From NCBI RefSeq assembly GCF_013385635.1, contig NZ_JACAPR010000032.1, forward strand, positions 1 through 64,000: a stretch of DNA of 64,000 nt, in the 5' to 3' direction. The position numbers and the translations under genes are program-made. This DNA comes from Pseudomonas gingeri. GTDB lineage: Bacteria; Pseudomonadota; Gammaproteobacteria; Pseudomonadales; Pseudomonadaceae. This document shows positions 39,318 to 47,866 of this stretch, in pieces. Below the pieces are notes generated by a model that made no database searches, was not told the origin of the DNA, and was given only the letters and a program-made list of their open reading frames with translations. Within the stretch, counting starts at the first letter, position 1. Each line of letters starts with the position of its first letter.

Positions 39318-40247
39318 TCATGAGTAGACGATACCGGGCTTGGCGGTACTGATCCGCGTCCCTGCCTTACCTTGGACGATCGCTTCGATATCCGCCAGTG
39401 AGCCGATCACCGCGACCTTGCCGGTATGTCGGGCGAACTCGCAGGCGGCCTGGACTTTCGGACCCATGGAGCCGGCGGCGAAGCCGAGTTTCTCGAGGTC
39501 GTCCGGGTGCGCCTGGACAATGGCTTTCTGGCTCGGCAGACCCCAGTCGACAAAGGCCGCGCTGACATCGGTGGCGATCACCAGCAGGTCGCTGTCCAGC
39601 TGTTCGGCCAGCAGCGCCGAGCACAGGTCCTTGTCGATCACCGCCTCGATACCCTTGAGTTTGCCGTCCTCGCCGTACAGGGTCGGGATACCGCCACCGC
39701 CGGCACAGATGACGATGCTGCCTTTCTCCAGCAGCCATTTGATCGGTCGGATCTCGAAGATGCGCTTGGGTTTCGGGCTGGCGACCACACGACGGAACTT
39801 GTCGCCGTCAGGGGCGATGCTCCAGCCTTTTTCCGCGGCCAGTTGCTCGGCTTCGGCCTTGGCATAGACCGGACCTATGGGTTTGCTCGGATGCTGGAAG
39901 GCCGGGTCGTCCGGGTCGACTTCGACCTGGGTCAGCAGGGTGGCGAAAGGCACCTCGAAATCCAGCAGATTGCCCAACTCCTGTTCGATGATGTAGCCGA
40001 TCATGCCTTCGGTTTCCGCGCCGAGGACATCCAGCGGATAAGGGGAAACCTGGGTGTAGGCGGCCGCCTGCAACGACAGCAGGCCGACCTGGGGGCCGTT
40101 GCCGTGGGCGATGACCAGTTGGTTGCCGGCATGGACCTTGGCAATCTGTTCGGTAGCGATACGGATATTGGCGCGTTGATTGTCCGCGGTCATGGGTTCA
40201 CCACGACGCAGGAGGGCGTTACCGCCCAGTGCTACGACGATACGCAT
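39318..40247 (-). CDS. arcC: Carbamate kinase
   Basis: The 309 aa enzyme makes ATP from carbamoyl phosphate in the last step of the arginine deiminase pathway. Motifs: MRIVVALGGNALLRRGEPM, VIAHGNGPQVGLL, VICAGGGGIPT and ATDVSAAFVDWG. It is the last gene of arcDABC and is separated from arcB by a 213 bp REP-containing gap. Confidence 0.96.
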   Translation of the reverse strand: MRIVVALGGNALLRRGEPMTADNQRANIRIATEQIAKVHAGNQLVIAHGNGPQVGLLSLQAAAYTQVSPYPLDVLGAETEGMIGYIIEQELGNLLDFEVPFATLLTQVEVDPDDPAFQHPSKPIGPVYAKAEAEQLAAEKGWSIAPDGDKFRRVVASPKPKRIFEIRPIKWLLEKGSIVICAGGGGIPTLYGEDGKLKGIEAVIDKDLCSALLAEQLDSDLLVIATDVSAAFVDWGLPSQKAIVQAHPDDLEKLGFAAGSMGPKVQAACEFARHTGKVAVIGSLADIEAIVQGKAGTRISTAKPGIVYS

Positions 40248-40285
40248 AAGTATTGTCCTTCCAAAGCAAACGAAAGCGATCGAAT

Positions 40286-40420
40286 CTTGTGGCGAGGGGG
40301 CTTACCCCCGTTCGGCTGCGAAGCAGTCGTAAAACCTGCAAACTCGGTTTACCAGATGCATCGAGTTGCCAGGTTTCAGGGGCGTTTCGCACCCCAGCGC
40401 GGGCAAGCCCGCTCGCCACA
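40286..40420. repeat. REP-type repeats in the arcB-arcC gap
   Basis: GGCGAGGGGGCTTACCCCCG (40291-40310) and the inverted CGGGCAAGCCCGCTCGCCAC (40400-40419) face each other within the operon. They could stabilise or process the arcDAB message. Confidence 0.7.
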
Positions 40421-40460
40421 AAAGCCCGTTCGCCACATCTCCGGGTTTGATAGTGGCTCG

Positions 40461-41471
40461 TCAGATATCCGCCAGGGCCGCGACCAGGATCGCCTTGATG
40501 GTGTGCATGCGGTTTTCCGCCTGCTCGAAGGCAATGTTGGCGGGTGACTCGAACACCTCTTCGGTGACCTCGACGCCATTGGCCAGGTGCGGATAACGCG
40601 CGGCGATATCCTTGCCGACCTTGGTTTCGCTGTTATGGAACGCCGGCAGGCAATGCATGAATTTCACCCTCGGGTTGCCCGCGGCCTTCATCATTTTCGC
40701 GTTGACCTGATACGGCAGCAGTTGCTCGATGCGCTCGTCCCAGGCTTCCACCGGCTCACCCATGGACACCCAGATATCGGTGTGGATGAAGTCCACGCCC
40801 TTGACCGCTTCGCGCGGGTCTTCGGTGATGGTGATGCGCGCGCCGCTTTCCTCGGCGAACGCCTTGCACTGGGCGATGAAATCTTCATGGGGCCACAGCG
40901 CTTTCGGCGCGCCGATGCGCACGTCCATGCCCAGCTTGGCGCCGATCATCAGCAGCGAGTTGCCCATGTTGTAGCGGGCATCGCCGAGGTAGGCGTAGCT
41001 GATTTGATGCAGCGGCTTGTCGCTGTGCTCGCGCATGGTCAGGGTATCGGCGATCATCTGCGTCGGGTGGAATTCGGCGGTCAGGCCGTTGAACACCGGC
41101 ACCCCGGCGAACTTCGCCAGTTCCTCGACGATTTCCTGTTCGAAGCCACGGTATTCGATGGCATCGAACATCCGCCCCAGTACGCGGGCGGTGTCCTTCA
41201 TGCTTTCCTTGTGGCCGATCTGCGACGACACCGGGTCGATATAGGTGACGTGGGCGCCCTGGTCATGGGCCGCGACTTCGAAGGCGCAACGGGTGCGGGT
41301 CGAGGTCTTTTCGAAGATCAGCGCGATGTTCCGGCCCTTGAGGTGCTGTTGTTCGGTGCCGGTGTACTTGGCGCGCTTGAGGTCGCGAGACAGGTCGAGC
41401 AGGTAGTGCAGCTCGCGATTGGTGTGGTGCATCAAGCTCAGCAGGCTGCGATTGCGCATATTGAAAGCCAT
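40461..41471 (-). CDS. arcB: Ornithine carbamoyltransferase, catabolic
   Basis: The 336 aa enzyme phosphorolyses citrulline to ornithine and carbamoyl phosphate. The carbamoyl-phosphate motif STRTRCAFEVAA, the FNGLTAEFHPTQ loop and the ornithine-site HCLPAFHN are present. The length and operon position with arcA and arcC point to the catabolic form, not anabolic ArgF. It lies 20 nt downstream of arcA. Confidence 0.95.
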   Translation of the reverse strand: MAFNMRNRSLLSLMHHTNRELHYLLDLSRDLKRAKYTGTEQQHLKGRNIALIFEKTSTRTRCAFEVAAHDQGAHVTYIDPVSSQIGHKESMKDTARVLGRMFDAIEYRGFEQEIVEELAKFAGVPVFNGLTAEFHPTQMIADTLTMREHSDKPLHQISYAYLGDARYNMGNSLLMIGAKLGMDVRIGAPKALWPHEDFIAQCKAFAEESGARITITEDPREAVKGVDFIHTDIWVSMGEPVEAWDERIEQLLPYQVNAKMMKAAGNPRVKFMHCLPAFHNSETKVGKDIAARYPHLANGVEVTEEVFESPANIAFEQAENRMHTIKAILVAALADI

Positions 41472-41491
41472 TTTTCAGATCTCCCTGAATA

Positions 41492-42748
41492 TCAGTAATC
41501 GATCGGATCGCGAATGATCGGGCAGGTCATGCAGTGGCCGCCGCCACGGCCGCGGCCGAGTTCGCCGGCGCTGATGGTGATGACCTCGACACCGGCCTTG
41601 CGCAGCAGGGTGTTGGTGTAGGTATTGCGGTCATAGCCGATCACCACGCCAGGCTCCACGGCGACCACGTTGTTGCCGTCGTCCCACTGTTCGCGCTCGG
41701 CGGCGAAGGCGTTGCCACCGGTTTCCACCACGCGCAGGGCCTTGAGGCCCAGTGCCTGGGCGACGGTGTCGAGGAAGCTGGCTTCTTCGCGGCGCACATC
41801 GATGCCACCCGGCTTGCTCTCGTCCGGCCGCAGGCTGAAGGCGACGATCTGGTTCACCACTTCCGGAAAGATGGTCACCAGGTCGCGGTCGCAGAAGCTG
41901 AACACGGTGTCCAGGTGCATGGCCGCGCGGGACTTCGGCAGGCCGGCGACGATCACCCGCTCCACCGCCTTGTGCTTGAACAGGTTCAGCGCCAGTTGGC
42001 CGATGGCCTGGCGCGAGGAACGCTCGCCCATGCCGATCAGGACCACGCCCTTGCCGATCGGCATCACGTCGCCGCCTTCGAGGGTGGCGTTGCCGTGTTC
42101 CTGGTCCGGGTCGCCGTACCAGACCTGGAAGTCGGCCTCGGTAAACTGCGGATGGAACTGGTAGATGGCGCTGGCGAGCAGGGTTTCCTGGCGACGCGCC
42201 GGCCAGTACATCGGGTTGAGGGTCACGCCGCCGTAGATCCAGCAGGTGGTGTCGCGGGTGAACTGGGTGTTGGGCAGCGGCGGCAGGATAAAGCTGGAAT
42301 GGCCGAGGAAGTCGCGGAACATCTCGATGGTCTTGCCGCCGAAGCTGTCGGGCAGGTCATCGGCGGAGACGCCGCCGATGAGGAATTCGGCGACCTTGCG
42401 CGGTTCCAGGCTGCGCAGCCAGGAGCCGACTTCGTTGACCAGGCCGAGGCCGACCTGGTTGGCGGTGATCTTGCGTTCGAGGATCCAGTCCAGGGCTTCC
42501 TTCTGGCCGACGATATCGGTCAGCAAGTTGTGCATTTCCAGCACGTCGATATCGCGCTCACGCATCTTGGTGACGAAGTCGAAGTGATCGCGCTTGGCCT
42601 GGGCGACCCAGAGCACATCGTCGAACAGCAGTTCGTCGCAGTTGTTCGGGGTCAGCCGCTGGTGGGCCAGGCCGGGGGAGCACACCATCACCTTGCGCAG
42701 TTTGCCGGCTTCGGAATGGACGCCGTACTTCACTTTTTCCGTGGTCAT
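41492..42748 (-). CDS. arcA: Arginine deiminase
   Basis: The 418 aa enzyme hydrolyses arginine to citrulline and ammonia. Catalytic cysteine lies in the C-terminal GGGHCMTCPIIRDP motif; LEGGDVMPIG and the FTRDTTCWIYGG segment carry the substrate-binding acids. GGAGG precedes the ATG. It is 31 nt after arcD. Confidence 0.97.
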   Translation of the reverse strand: MTTEKVKYGVHSEAGKLRKVMVCSPGLAHQRLTPNNCDELLFDDVLWVAQAKRDHFDFVTKMRERDIDVLEMHNLLTDIVGQKEALDWILERKITANQVGLGLVNEVGSWLRSLEPRKVAEFLIGGVSADDLPDSFGGKTIEMFRDFLGHSSFILPPLPNTQFTRDTTCWIYGGVTLNPMYWPARRQETLLASAIYQFHPQFTEADFQVWYGDPDQEHGNATLEGGDVMPIGKGVVLIGMGERSSRQAIGQLALNLFKHKAVERVIVAGLPKSRAAMHLDTVFSFCDRDLVTIFPEVVNQIVAFSLRPDESKPGGIDVRREEASFLDTVAQALGLKALRVVETGGNAFAAEREQWDDGNNVVAVEPGVVIGYDRNTYTNTLLRKAGVEVITISAGELGRGRGGGHCMTCPIIRDPIDY

Positions 42749-42779
42749 TGCAGATCCTCCAGATGGAACAAACAGGGTG

Positions 42780-44207
42780 TTACAGAGTCAGGAAGCCGTC
42801 GTAGAGCCCGTAGGCGGCCACCAGGGCGCCTGCGACCACTGCGGCGAAAATCAGCTTCTCGACGTTGGTGAAGATCGGTTTGCCCAGCTCATGCTTGGCC
42901 TTGGCGAACAGGATCGCGCCGGGGGCGTAGAGCAGGGCGGACAGCAGCAGGTATTTCACTCCACCGGCGTACAGCAGCCAGACTGCGTAGATCAGCGCGA
43001 TAGCACCGATGACCAGGTCCTTGCGGCGCTCGGCGAAGGCGTTTTCATAGGACTCGCCGCGTACCGCCAGCAGTACGGCGTAGGCCGCCGACCACAGGTA
43101 CGGCACCAGGATCATCGAGGTGGCCAGATAGATCAGCGACAGGTAGGTGCTGGCGGAAAACAGCGTGATCACCAGGAAGACCTGGACCATGGCATTGGTC
43201 AGCCAGAGGGCATTGGCCGGTACATGATTGGCGTTTTCCCGGCGCAGGAACTCCGGCATGGTGTGGTCCTTGGCGGCGGCGAACATGATCTCCGCGCACA
43301 ACAGCACCCACGACAACAAGGCACCGAGCAGCGAGATGATCAGGCCGACGCTGATCAGCACCGCGCCCCAGTGACCCACCACATGCTCCAGCACCGCGGC
43401 CATGGACGGATTCTGCAGCTTCGACAGTTCCGGCTGGGTCATGATCCCCAGGGACAGCACGTTCACCAGCACCAGGAACAGCAGCACGGTGATGAAACCG
43501 ATGACCGTGGCCTTGCCGACGTCCGAGCGTTTTTCCGCCCGGGAGGAAAAGATGCTCGCCCCCTCGATGCCGATAAACACCCAGACGGTCACCAGCATCA
43601 TGTTGCGGACCTGGTTCATCACGCTGCCCAGGTCCGGATTCTTCACCCCCCAGATGTCAGCAGTGAAGATATCCAGCTTGAAGGCGAACAGCGCGATCAG
43701 CACGAACAGCAGCAGCGGCACGACCTTGGCAACGGTGGTCACCAGGTTGATGAAGGCCGCCTCCTTGATTCCGCGCAGCACCAGGAAGTGCACGCCCCAG
43801 AGCAGCAGCGAGGCGCCGATCACCGCCGCGACGGTGTTGCCTTCGCCGAAGATCGGGAAGAAGTAGCCGAGGGTGCTGAACAGCAGGACGAAATAGCCGA
43901 CGTTGCCCAGCCAGGCGCTGATCCAGTAGCCCCAGGCCGATGAGAAACCCATGTAGTCGCCGAAACCGGCCTTGGCGTAGGCGTAGACCCCGCCGTCCAG
44001 GTCCGGCTTGCGATTGGCCAGGGTCTGGAACACGAAGGCCAGGGTCAGCATACCGACGGCGGTAATGGCCCAGCCGATCAATACCGCACCGACATCCGCG
44101 CTGGCGGCCATGTTTTGTGGCAGGGAAAAGATCCCGCCGCCGATCATCGAGCCAACTACCAGGGCGACCAGAGCGCCTAAACGTAGTTTTCCGGGAGATT
44201 CAGACAT
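42780..44207 (-). CDS. arcD: Arginine/ornithine antiporter (operon copy)
   Basis: The 475 aa APC-superfamily exchanger with about 12-13 helices imports arginine and exports ornithine. The family start LRLGALVALVVGSMIGGGIF and VFIGIEGASIFSSRAEKR are present. It is the first gene of arcDABC. It is closely similar in length and sequence to the divergent copy at 44656. Confidence 0.95.
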   Translation of the reverse strand: MSESPGKLRLGALVALVVGSMIGGGIFSLPQNMAASADVGAVLIGWAITAVGMLTLAFVFQTLANRKPDLDGGVYAYAKAGFGDYMGFSSAWGYWISAWLGNVGYFVLLFSTLGYFFPIFGEGNTVAAVIGASLLLWGVHFLVLRGIKEAAFINLVTTVAKVVPLLLFVLIALFAFKLDIFTADIWGVKNPDLGSVMNQVRNMMLVTVWVFIGIEGASIFSSRAEKRSDVGKATVIGFITVLLFLVLVNVLSLGIMTQPELSKLQNPSMAAVLEHVVGHWGAVLISVGLIISLLGALLSWVLLCAEIMFAAAKDHTMPEFLRRENANHVPANALWLTNAMVQVFLVITLFSASTYLSLIYLATSMILVPYLWSAAYAVLLAVRGESYENAFAERRKDLVIGAIALIYAVWLLYAGGVKYLLLSALLYAPGAILFAKAKHELGKPIFTNVEKLIFAAVVAGALVAAYGLYDGFLTL

Positions 44208-44655
44208 TGCATGACTCCAATCCAGGAGAAGTGAGGCTACAGGGTAGGTCCGGGAGTAATAACGGGAGGTGATTCAGATCAGTTCATTGGCACATTCCAT
44301 TGAAAATGAATGACTTGAGTCTATTACGCGGGTACAACGTGGCCCTCGCTGAAAGGCTTGTTCCAGAGGCCTCGCGGGAGAATTAAAAGGAATAATTCGT
44401 ATTGCCGTGGATGTTTAAACTAGACAGTTTTCAGGAGAGTGCAAATTCCTGGCGTCAAATTTTCAAACGCCCTTGATTAATCTCGAATCGCTCACAAAAC
44501 TCTCTGTTCGAGCCGGGCATATAGTCGAAATCGATCTTAAGCTCTCGTGTTTATCAGCCCTATCCAATAAACGAACTCCTGCAGGCAATGATTAATCGAG
44601 TGAACACCCGTTCTCTCTTCGGTAACTGAAATAATTAGTAATACAGGGAGCGTAT
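44208..44655. other. Divergent arcD-arcD promoter region
   Basis: This 448 bp region separates the two arcD genes. G-TGAT-TCAG-ATCA-G (44269-44282) is a near match to the ANR/FNR box TTGAT-N4-ATCAA, about 62 bp upstream of the arcDABC start, consistent with oxygen-limited induction. TTGATTAAT near 44475 and TGATTAAT near 44590 are weaker half-sites on the side of the second arcD. Coding sequence is not supported. Confidence 0.55.
44269..44282 (-). promoter_or_regulatory. ANR-box-like site of arcDABC
   Basis: The core TGAT-N4-ATCA is intact, but both outer bases differ from the TTGAT/ATCAA consensus. The position, 62-75 bp before arcD, suits a class II site. Confidence 0.5.
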
Positions 44656-46083
44656 ATGTCACAGCCGGCACAGAAACTGCGACTCGGCGCACTGATTGCC
44701 CTGGTGGTCGGCTCGATGATCGGCGGCGGGATCTTTTCCCTGCCGCAGAACATGGCCGCGCGGGCCGACGCCGGCGCCATACTGATCGGCTGGGGGATCA
44801 CGGCGATTGGCATGCTGACCCTGGCCTTCGTGTTCCAGACCCTGGCCAATCGCAAGCCGGAACTGGATTCCGGGGTCTACGCCTATGCCAAGGCCGGGTT
44901 TGGCGACTACATGGGTTTCTCATCGGCCTGGGGCTACTGGATCAGTGCCTGGCTGGGCAATGTCGGCTACTTCGTCCTGCTGTTCAGCACCCTGGGTTAC
45001 TTTTTCCCGGTCTTTGGCCAGGGCAATACCCCAGTGGCCATCGGTTGTGCCTCGGTGTTGCTGTGGGCGGTGCATTTCCTGGTCATGCGCGGGATCAAGG
45101 AGGCCGCCTTTATCAACCAGGTGACCACGGTGGCGAAGATCGTGCCCTTGGTGATGTTTATCGTGATCGCGGCGGTGGCCTTCAGGGCCGATATCTTCAC
45201 CCGGGATATCTGGGGCCGTGGCAACCCGGATTTCGGCGGGGTGATCGACCAGGTGCGCAACATGATGCTGGTGACGGTGTTCGTCTTTATTGGTATCGAG
45301 GGCGCCAGTGTCTACTCCGGGCGGGCCGAGAAGCGCGCGGACGTCGGCAAGGCCACGGTCATCGGTTTTATCGGCGTGCTGGCCTTGCTGGTGCTGGTGA
45401 ACGTGCTGTCCCTGGGGATCATGAGCCGGCCGGATCTGGCGCAGTTGCAGAACCCGTCCCTGGCGGCGGTGCTGGAGCATATCGTCGGGCCCTGGGGGGC
45501 CTTGCTGATCAGCATCGGTCTGGCGGTGTCGCTGCTCGGGGCCTTGTTGTCCTGGGCGTTGCTGTGCGCCGAAATCCTCTTTGCCACGGCGCGGGACCGG
45601 ACCATGCCGGCCTTCCTGAAAAAGGAAAACGCCAACCATGTGCCGGTCAATGCGTTGTGGCTGACCAATGTGATGATCCAGGTGTTCCTGCTGATCACGC
45701 TGTTTTCGGCCGGTACCTACACCAGCCTGATCTACCTGGCGTCGTCGATGATCCTGGTACCGTACCTGTGGTCGGCGGCCTATGCGGTGTTGTTGAGCGG
45801 TCGTGGAGAAACCTACGAGGGGGCGGCGGGCGAGCGCGGCAGGGACCTGCTGATCGGCGCTGTCGCGCTGGTCTACGCGATCTGGCTGTTGTATGCGGGC
45901 GGGGTGAAATACCTGCTGCTCTCGGCGCTGCTGTATGCCCCGGGAGTGATCCTGTTTGCCCTGGCCAAGCGTGAGCAGGGCGAGCCGCTGTTCACGCGCG
46001 TGGAGAAGGGGATCTTCGGTTGTGTGTTGGCCGGGGCTTCGTTGGCGGCCTATGGGTTGTATAGCGGGGTGTTGAGCCTTTGA
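44656..46083 (+). CDS. arcD: Arginine/ornithine antiporter, second divergent copy
   Basis: This 475 aa protein has exactly the same length as the operon ArcD and most of the same sequence (LRLGALIALVVGSMIGGGIF, FSSAWGYWISAWLGNVGYFV, VFIGIEGASVYSGRAEKRAD). Differences cluster in loops and the C-terminus. It faces away from arcDABC with its own ribosome site (CAGGGAG). A recent tandem-inverted duplication is likely. The copy may be tuned to another condition or substrate such as agmatine or citrulline, but this is a guess. Confidence 0.93.
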   Translation: MSQPAQKLRLGALIALVVGSMIGGGIFSLPQNMAARADAGAILIGWGITAIGMLTLAFVFQTLANRKPELDSGVYAYAKAGFGDYMGFSSAWGYWISAWLGNVGYFVLLFSTLGYFFPVFGQGNTPVAIGCASVLLWAVHFLVMRGIKEAAFINQVTTVAKIVPLVMFIVIAAVAFRADIFTRDIWGRGNPDFGGVIDQVRNMMLVTVFVFIGIEGASVYSGRAEKRADVGKATVIGFIGVLALLVLVNVLSLGIMSRPDLAQLQNPSLAAVLEHIVGPWGALLISIGLAVSLLGALLSWALLCAEILFATARDRTMPAFLKKENANHVPVNALWLTNVMIQVFLLITLFSAGTYTSLIYLASSMILVPYLWSAAYAVLLSGRGETYEGAAGERGRDLLIGAVALVYAIWLLYAGGVKYLLLSALLYAPGVILFALAKREQGEPLFTRVEKGIFGCVLAGASLAAYGLYSGVLSL

Positions 46084-46098
46084 ATCTTGGTGGTGCCT

Positions 46099-46281
46099 GT
46101 CCGGGCCTCTTCGCGGGCAAGCCCGGCTCCTGCAGGGCCCAGGTTGCACACCGATTTTGTGTACGGCGCAAACCTTGTGGGAGCTGGCTTGCCAGCGAAG
46201 GGCCCCGGCTCCTAAAGGGCCCGCGTTGCACACCGATTTTGTGTACGGCGCAAACCTTGTGGGAACTGGCTTGCCAGCGAA
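46099..46281. repeat. REP cluster with an 82-bp tandem duplication
   Basis: A REP unit (TTCGCGGGCAAGCCCGGCTC from 46110) is followed by two copies of an 82-bp-period block starting GTTGCACACCGATTTTGTGT at 46143 and 46225. Each includes a REP unit of the GTGGGAGCTGGCTTGCCAGC type. Confidence 0.85.
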
Positions 46282-46294
46282 AGCGATTGCAGAT

Positions 46295-47647
46295 TCACCA
46301 CCACGTTGCGGGATGGGCACCCAGTTCCCCGGCCGGGAACTGCCAGCGCAACGGCGACCCTTCTATGTTCAGCGGTGCTGCCAGGCGATGCGCCGGCCCC
46401 CAGACGGTGTATTCCACCAGAGTGCTGCGATCGGCCGGCACTTCCCGACGCAAGGGCTCCGGCTCATTGACCGACCCCTGTTCCACCAGCAACTTCGCGG
46501 TCCGCGCCAATGACAATCGGGCCGAACCGCCGCGCCCGCTGTGCAATCGTTCGGTCAACGCCCTGATCGCCGTGGCCGCCATCAGGTAGCCGGTGCCCTG
46601 GTCCAGCGCCTGCACCGGCAGCGGCGTCGGTGTATCCGTCTGCTTCCAATGCATGCCTGCCTGGGCGATCCCGCAGCTCATCTGCACCAGGCTGTCGAAG
46701 CCGCGACGGTGCTGCCACGGCCCGCTCCAGCCATAGGCATTGAGACTGACGTCGATCAGTCCGGGCGCCAGTTGCCGGCGTCGCCGGGCGTCGTAGCCCA
46801 GCCGCTCCAGGGCATCGGCCCGATAACCGTGCAGGAGGATATCGGCCTGGCTCAACAGGCGTTCGAAGACCTCGCGGTCGGCGCTGTCGTGCAGGTCGAG
46901 CCGGGCACAACGCTTGCCCAGGGTGACTTCCGGGACCAGGGCGGGCTCGTCCCAGTCCGGCGGGTCGATACGCAGCACATCGGCGCCCAGGCCGGCGAGC
47001 AGGCGGCTGGCAACGGGCCCGGCCAGCACTCGCGTCAGGTCGAGGATCTTGATTCCGGCCAGCGGACGTGTGGTCGAACCCAGCCAGGCTTGTCGATGTC
47101 TGCTGTCGTCAGTGGCGCGCTGGATCAGCGCTTCGGCATTGACCGCCAGGCCCTGGGGATGGTTTTTCCAGTCGTTCCACCCGCGCATTTCGGCGGCGCA
47201 GCCGCCGGCCTCGACGACGGCCTGTTCCAGTTCTCCCTTGGCCCACTGGGCAACCAGGGCTGCCATCGCCTGGCGATCCGTGGCGCGGCCGAGGACCTGT
47301 TCGGCGGCGCCACGATGGTGCGGTGCATTGGTGTGCAGGCGGATCCAGCCGTCACGGGTGGCGTAGTCACCGGCAATCGGGTCCCATGGCGACGGGAGGG
47401 TCCAGTCGATGGGGCGCAGGGAGCTGGCGAACCAGAAGGAGGCCAGGCGCCGGTCGACGGCGATGTCCGGGCGTTGTCCGGTTTGCTGCTGGAGCAATTC
47501 GGCGACTGCTGCGCCGACGGCGGCGAGACTGGCGCTGGCCAGGTCGGTGACGGCAAAGGCCGAGGGCAGGGCGCCGCGTTCGGTGAAGGTCGGGGCAGAG
47601 ACCGGCAGTTCGAGTGCGGTTTGAATGGACGTCAGCAGATCAGTCAT
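46295..47647 (-). CDS. CoA-transferase family III (CaiB/BaiF)
   Basis: The 450 aa protein belongs to the class III CoA-transferases. It has the CoA-binding segment ILDLTRVLAGPVASRLLAGL, GADVLRIDPP and the DILLHGYRADALERLGYD region. It carries an extra N-terminal part of about 170 aa (with LASFWFASSLRPIDW) common to Pseudomonas homologues. The ATG at 47647 (MTDLLTSIQTAL) follows GGAGG; the open frame to 47713 is less likely. It stands alone, so the acyl substrate cannot be named. Confidence 0.82.
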   Translation of the reverse strand: MTDLLTSIQTALELPVSAPTFTERGALPSAFAVTDLASASLAAVGAAVAELLQQQTGQRPDIAVDRRLASFWFASSLRPIDWTLPSPWDPIAGDYATRDGWIRLHTNAPHHRGAAEQVLGRATDRQAMAALVAQWAKGELEQAVVEAGGCAAEMRGWNDWKNHPQGLAVNAEALIQRATDDSRHRQAWLGSTTRPLAGIKILDLTRVLAGPVASRLLAGLGADVLRIDPPDWDEPALVPEVTLGKRCARLDLHDSADREVFERLLSQADILLHGYRADALERLGYDARRRRQLAPGLIDVSLNAYGWSGPWQHRRGFDSLVQMSCGIAQAGMHWKQTDTPTPLPVQALDQGTGYLMAATAIRALTERLHSGRGGSARLSLARTAKLLVEQGSVNEPEPLRREVPADRSTLVEYTVWGPAHRLAAPLNIEGSPLRWQFPAGELGAHPATWW

Positions 47648-47741
47648 TGAAAAGCCCTCCATGAGAAGGGCCATTGCACCGCAAATAGCCCGGACTGTCG
47701 AGATCGTTCCCACTGTCCATGGGAATGCCTCTGTGGGCTTT

Positions 47742-47866
47742 GATCGTTCCCACGCTCTGCGTGGGAATGCCTACCTGGACGCTCTGCGTCCCCTCAAAAG
47801 CTTCGCGGGCAAGCCCGCTCCCAGAGCGTCACGGGCTGCATTCCTTTGCTGCGCGTGGGAACGATC
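47742..47866. repeat. Palindromic GATCGTTCCCACGCT element, copy 3, with nested REP core
   Basis: The element is bounded by GATCGTTCCCACGCT and a diverged end (GCGCGTGGGAACGATC). A REP core (CTTCGCGGGCAAGCCCGCTC) starts at 47801. A partial second head (GATCGTTCCCACTGT) lies at 47703. The last base of the element is shared with the stop codon of the chemoreceptor gene. Confidence 0.85.
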
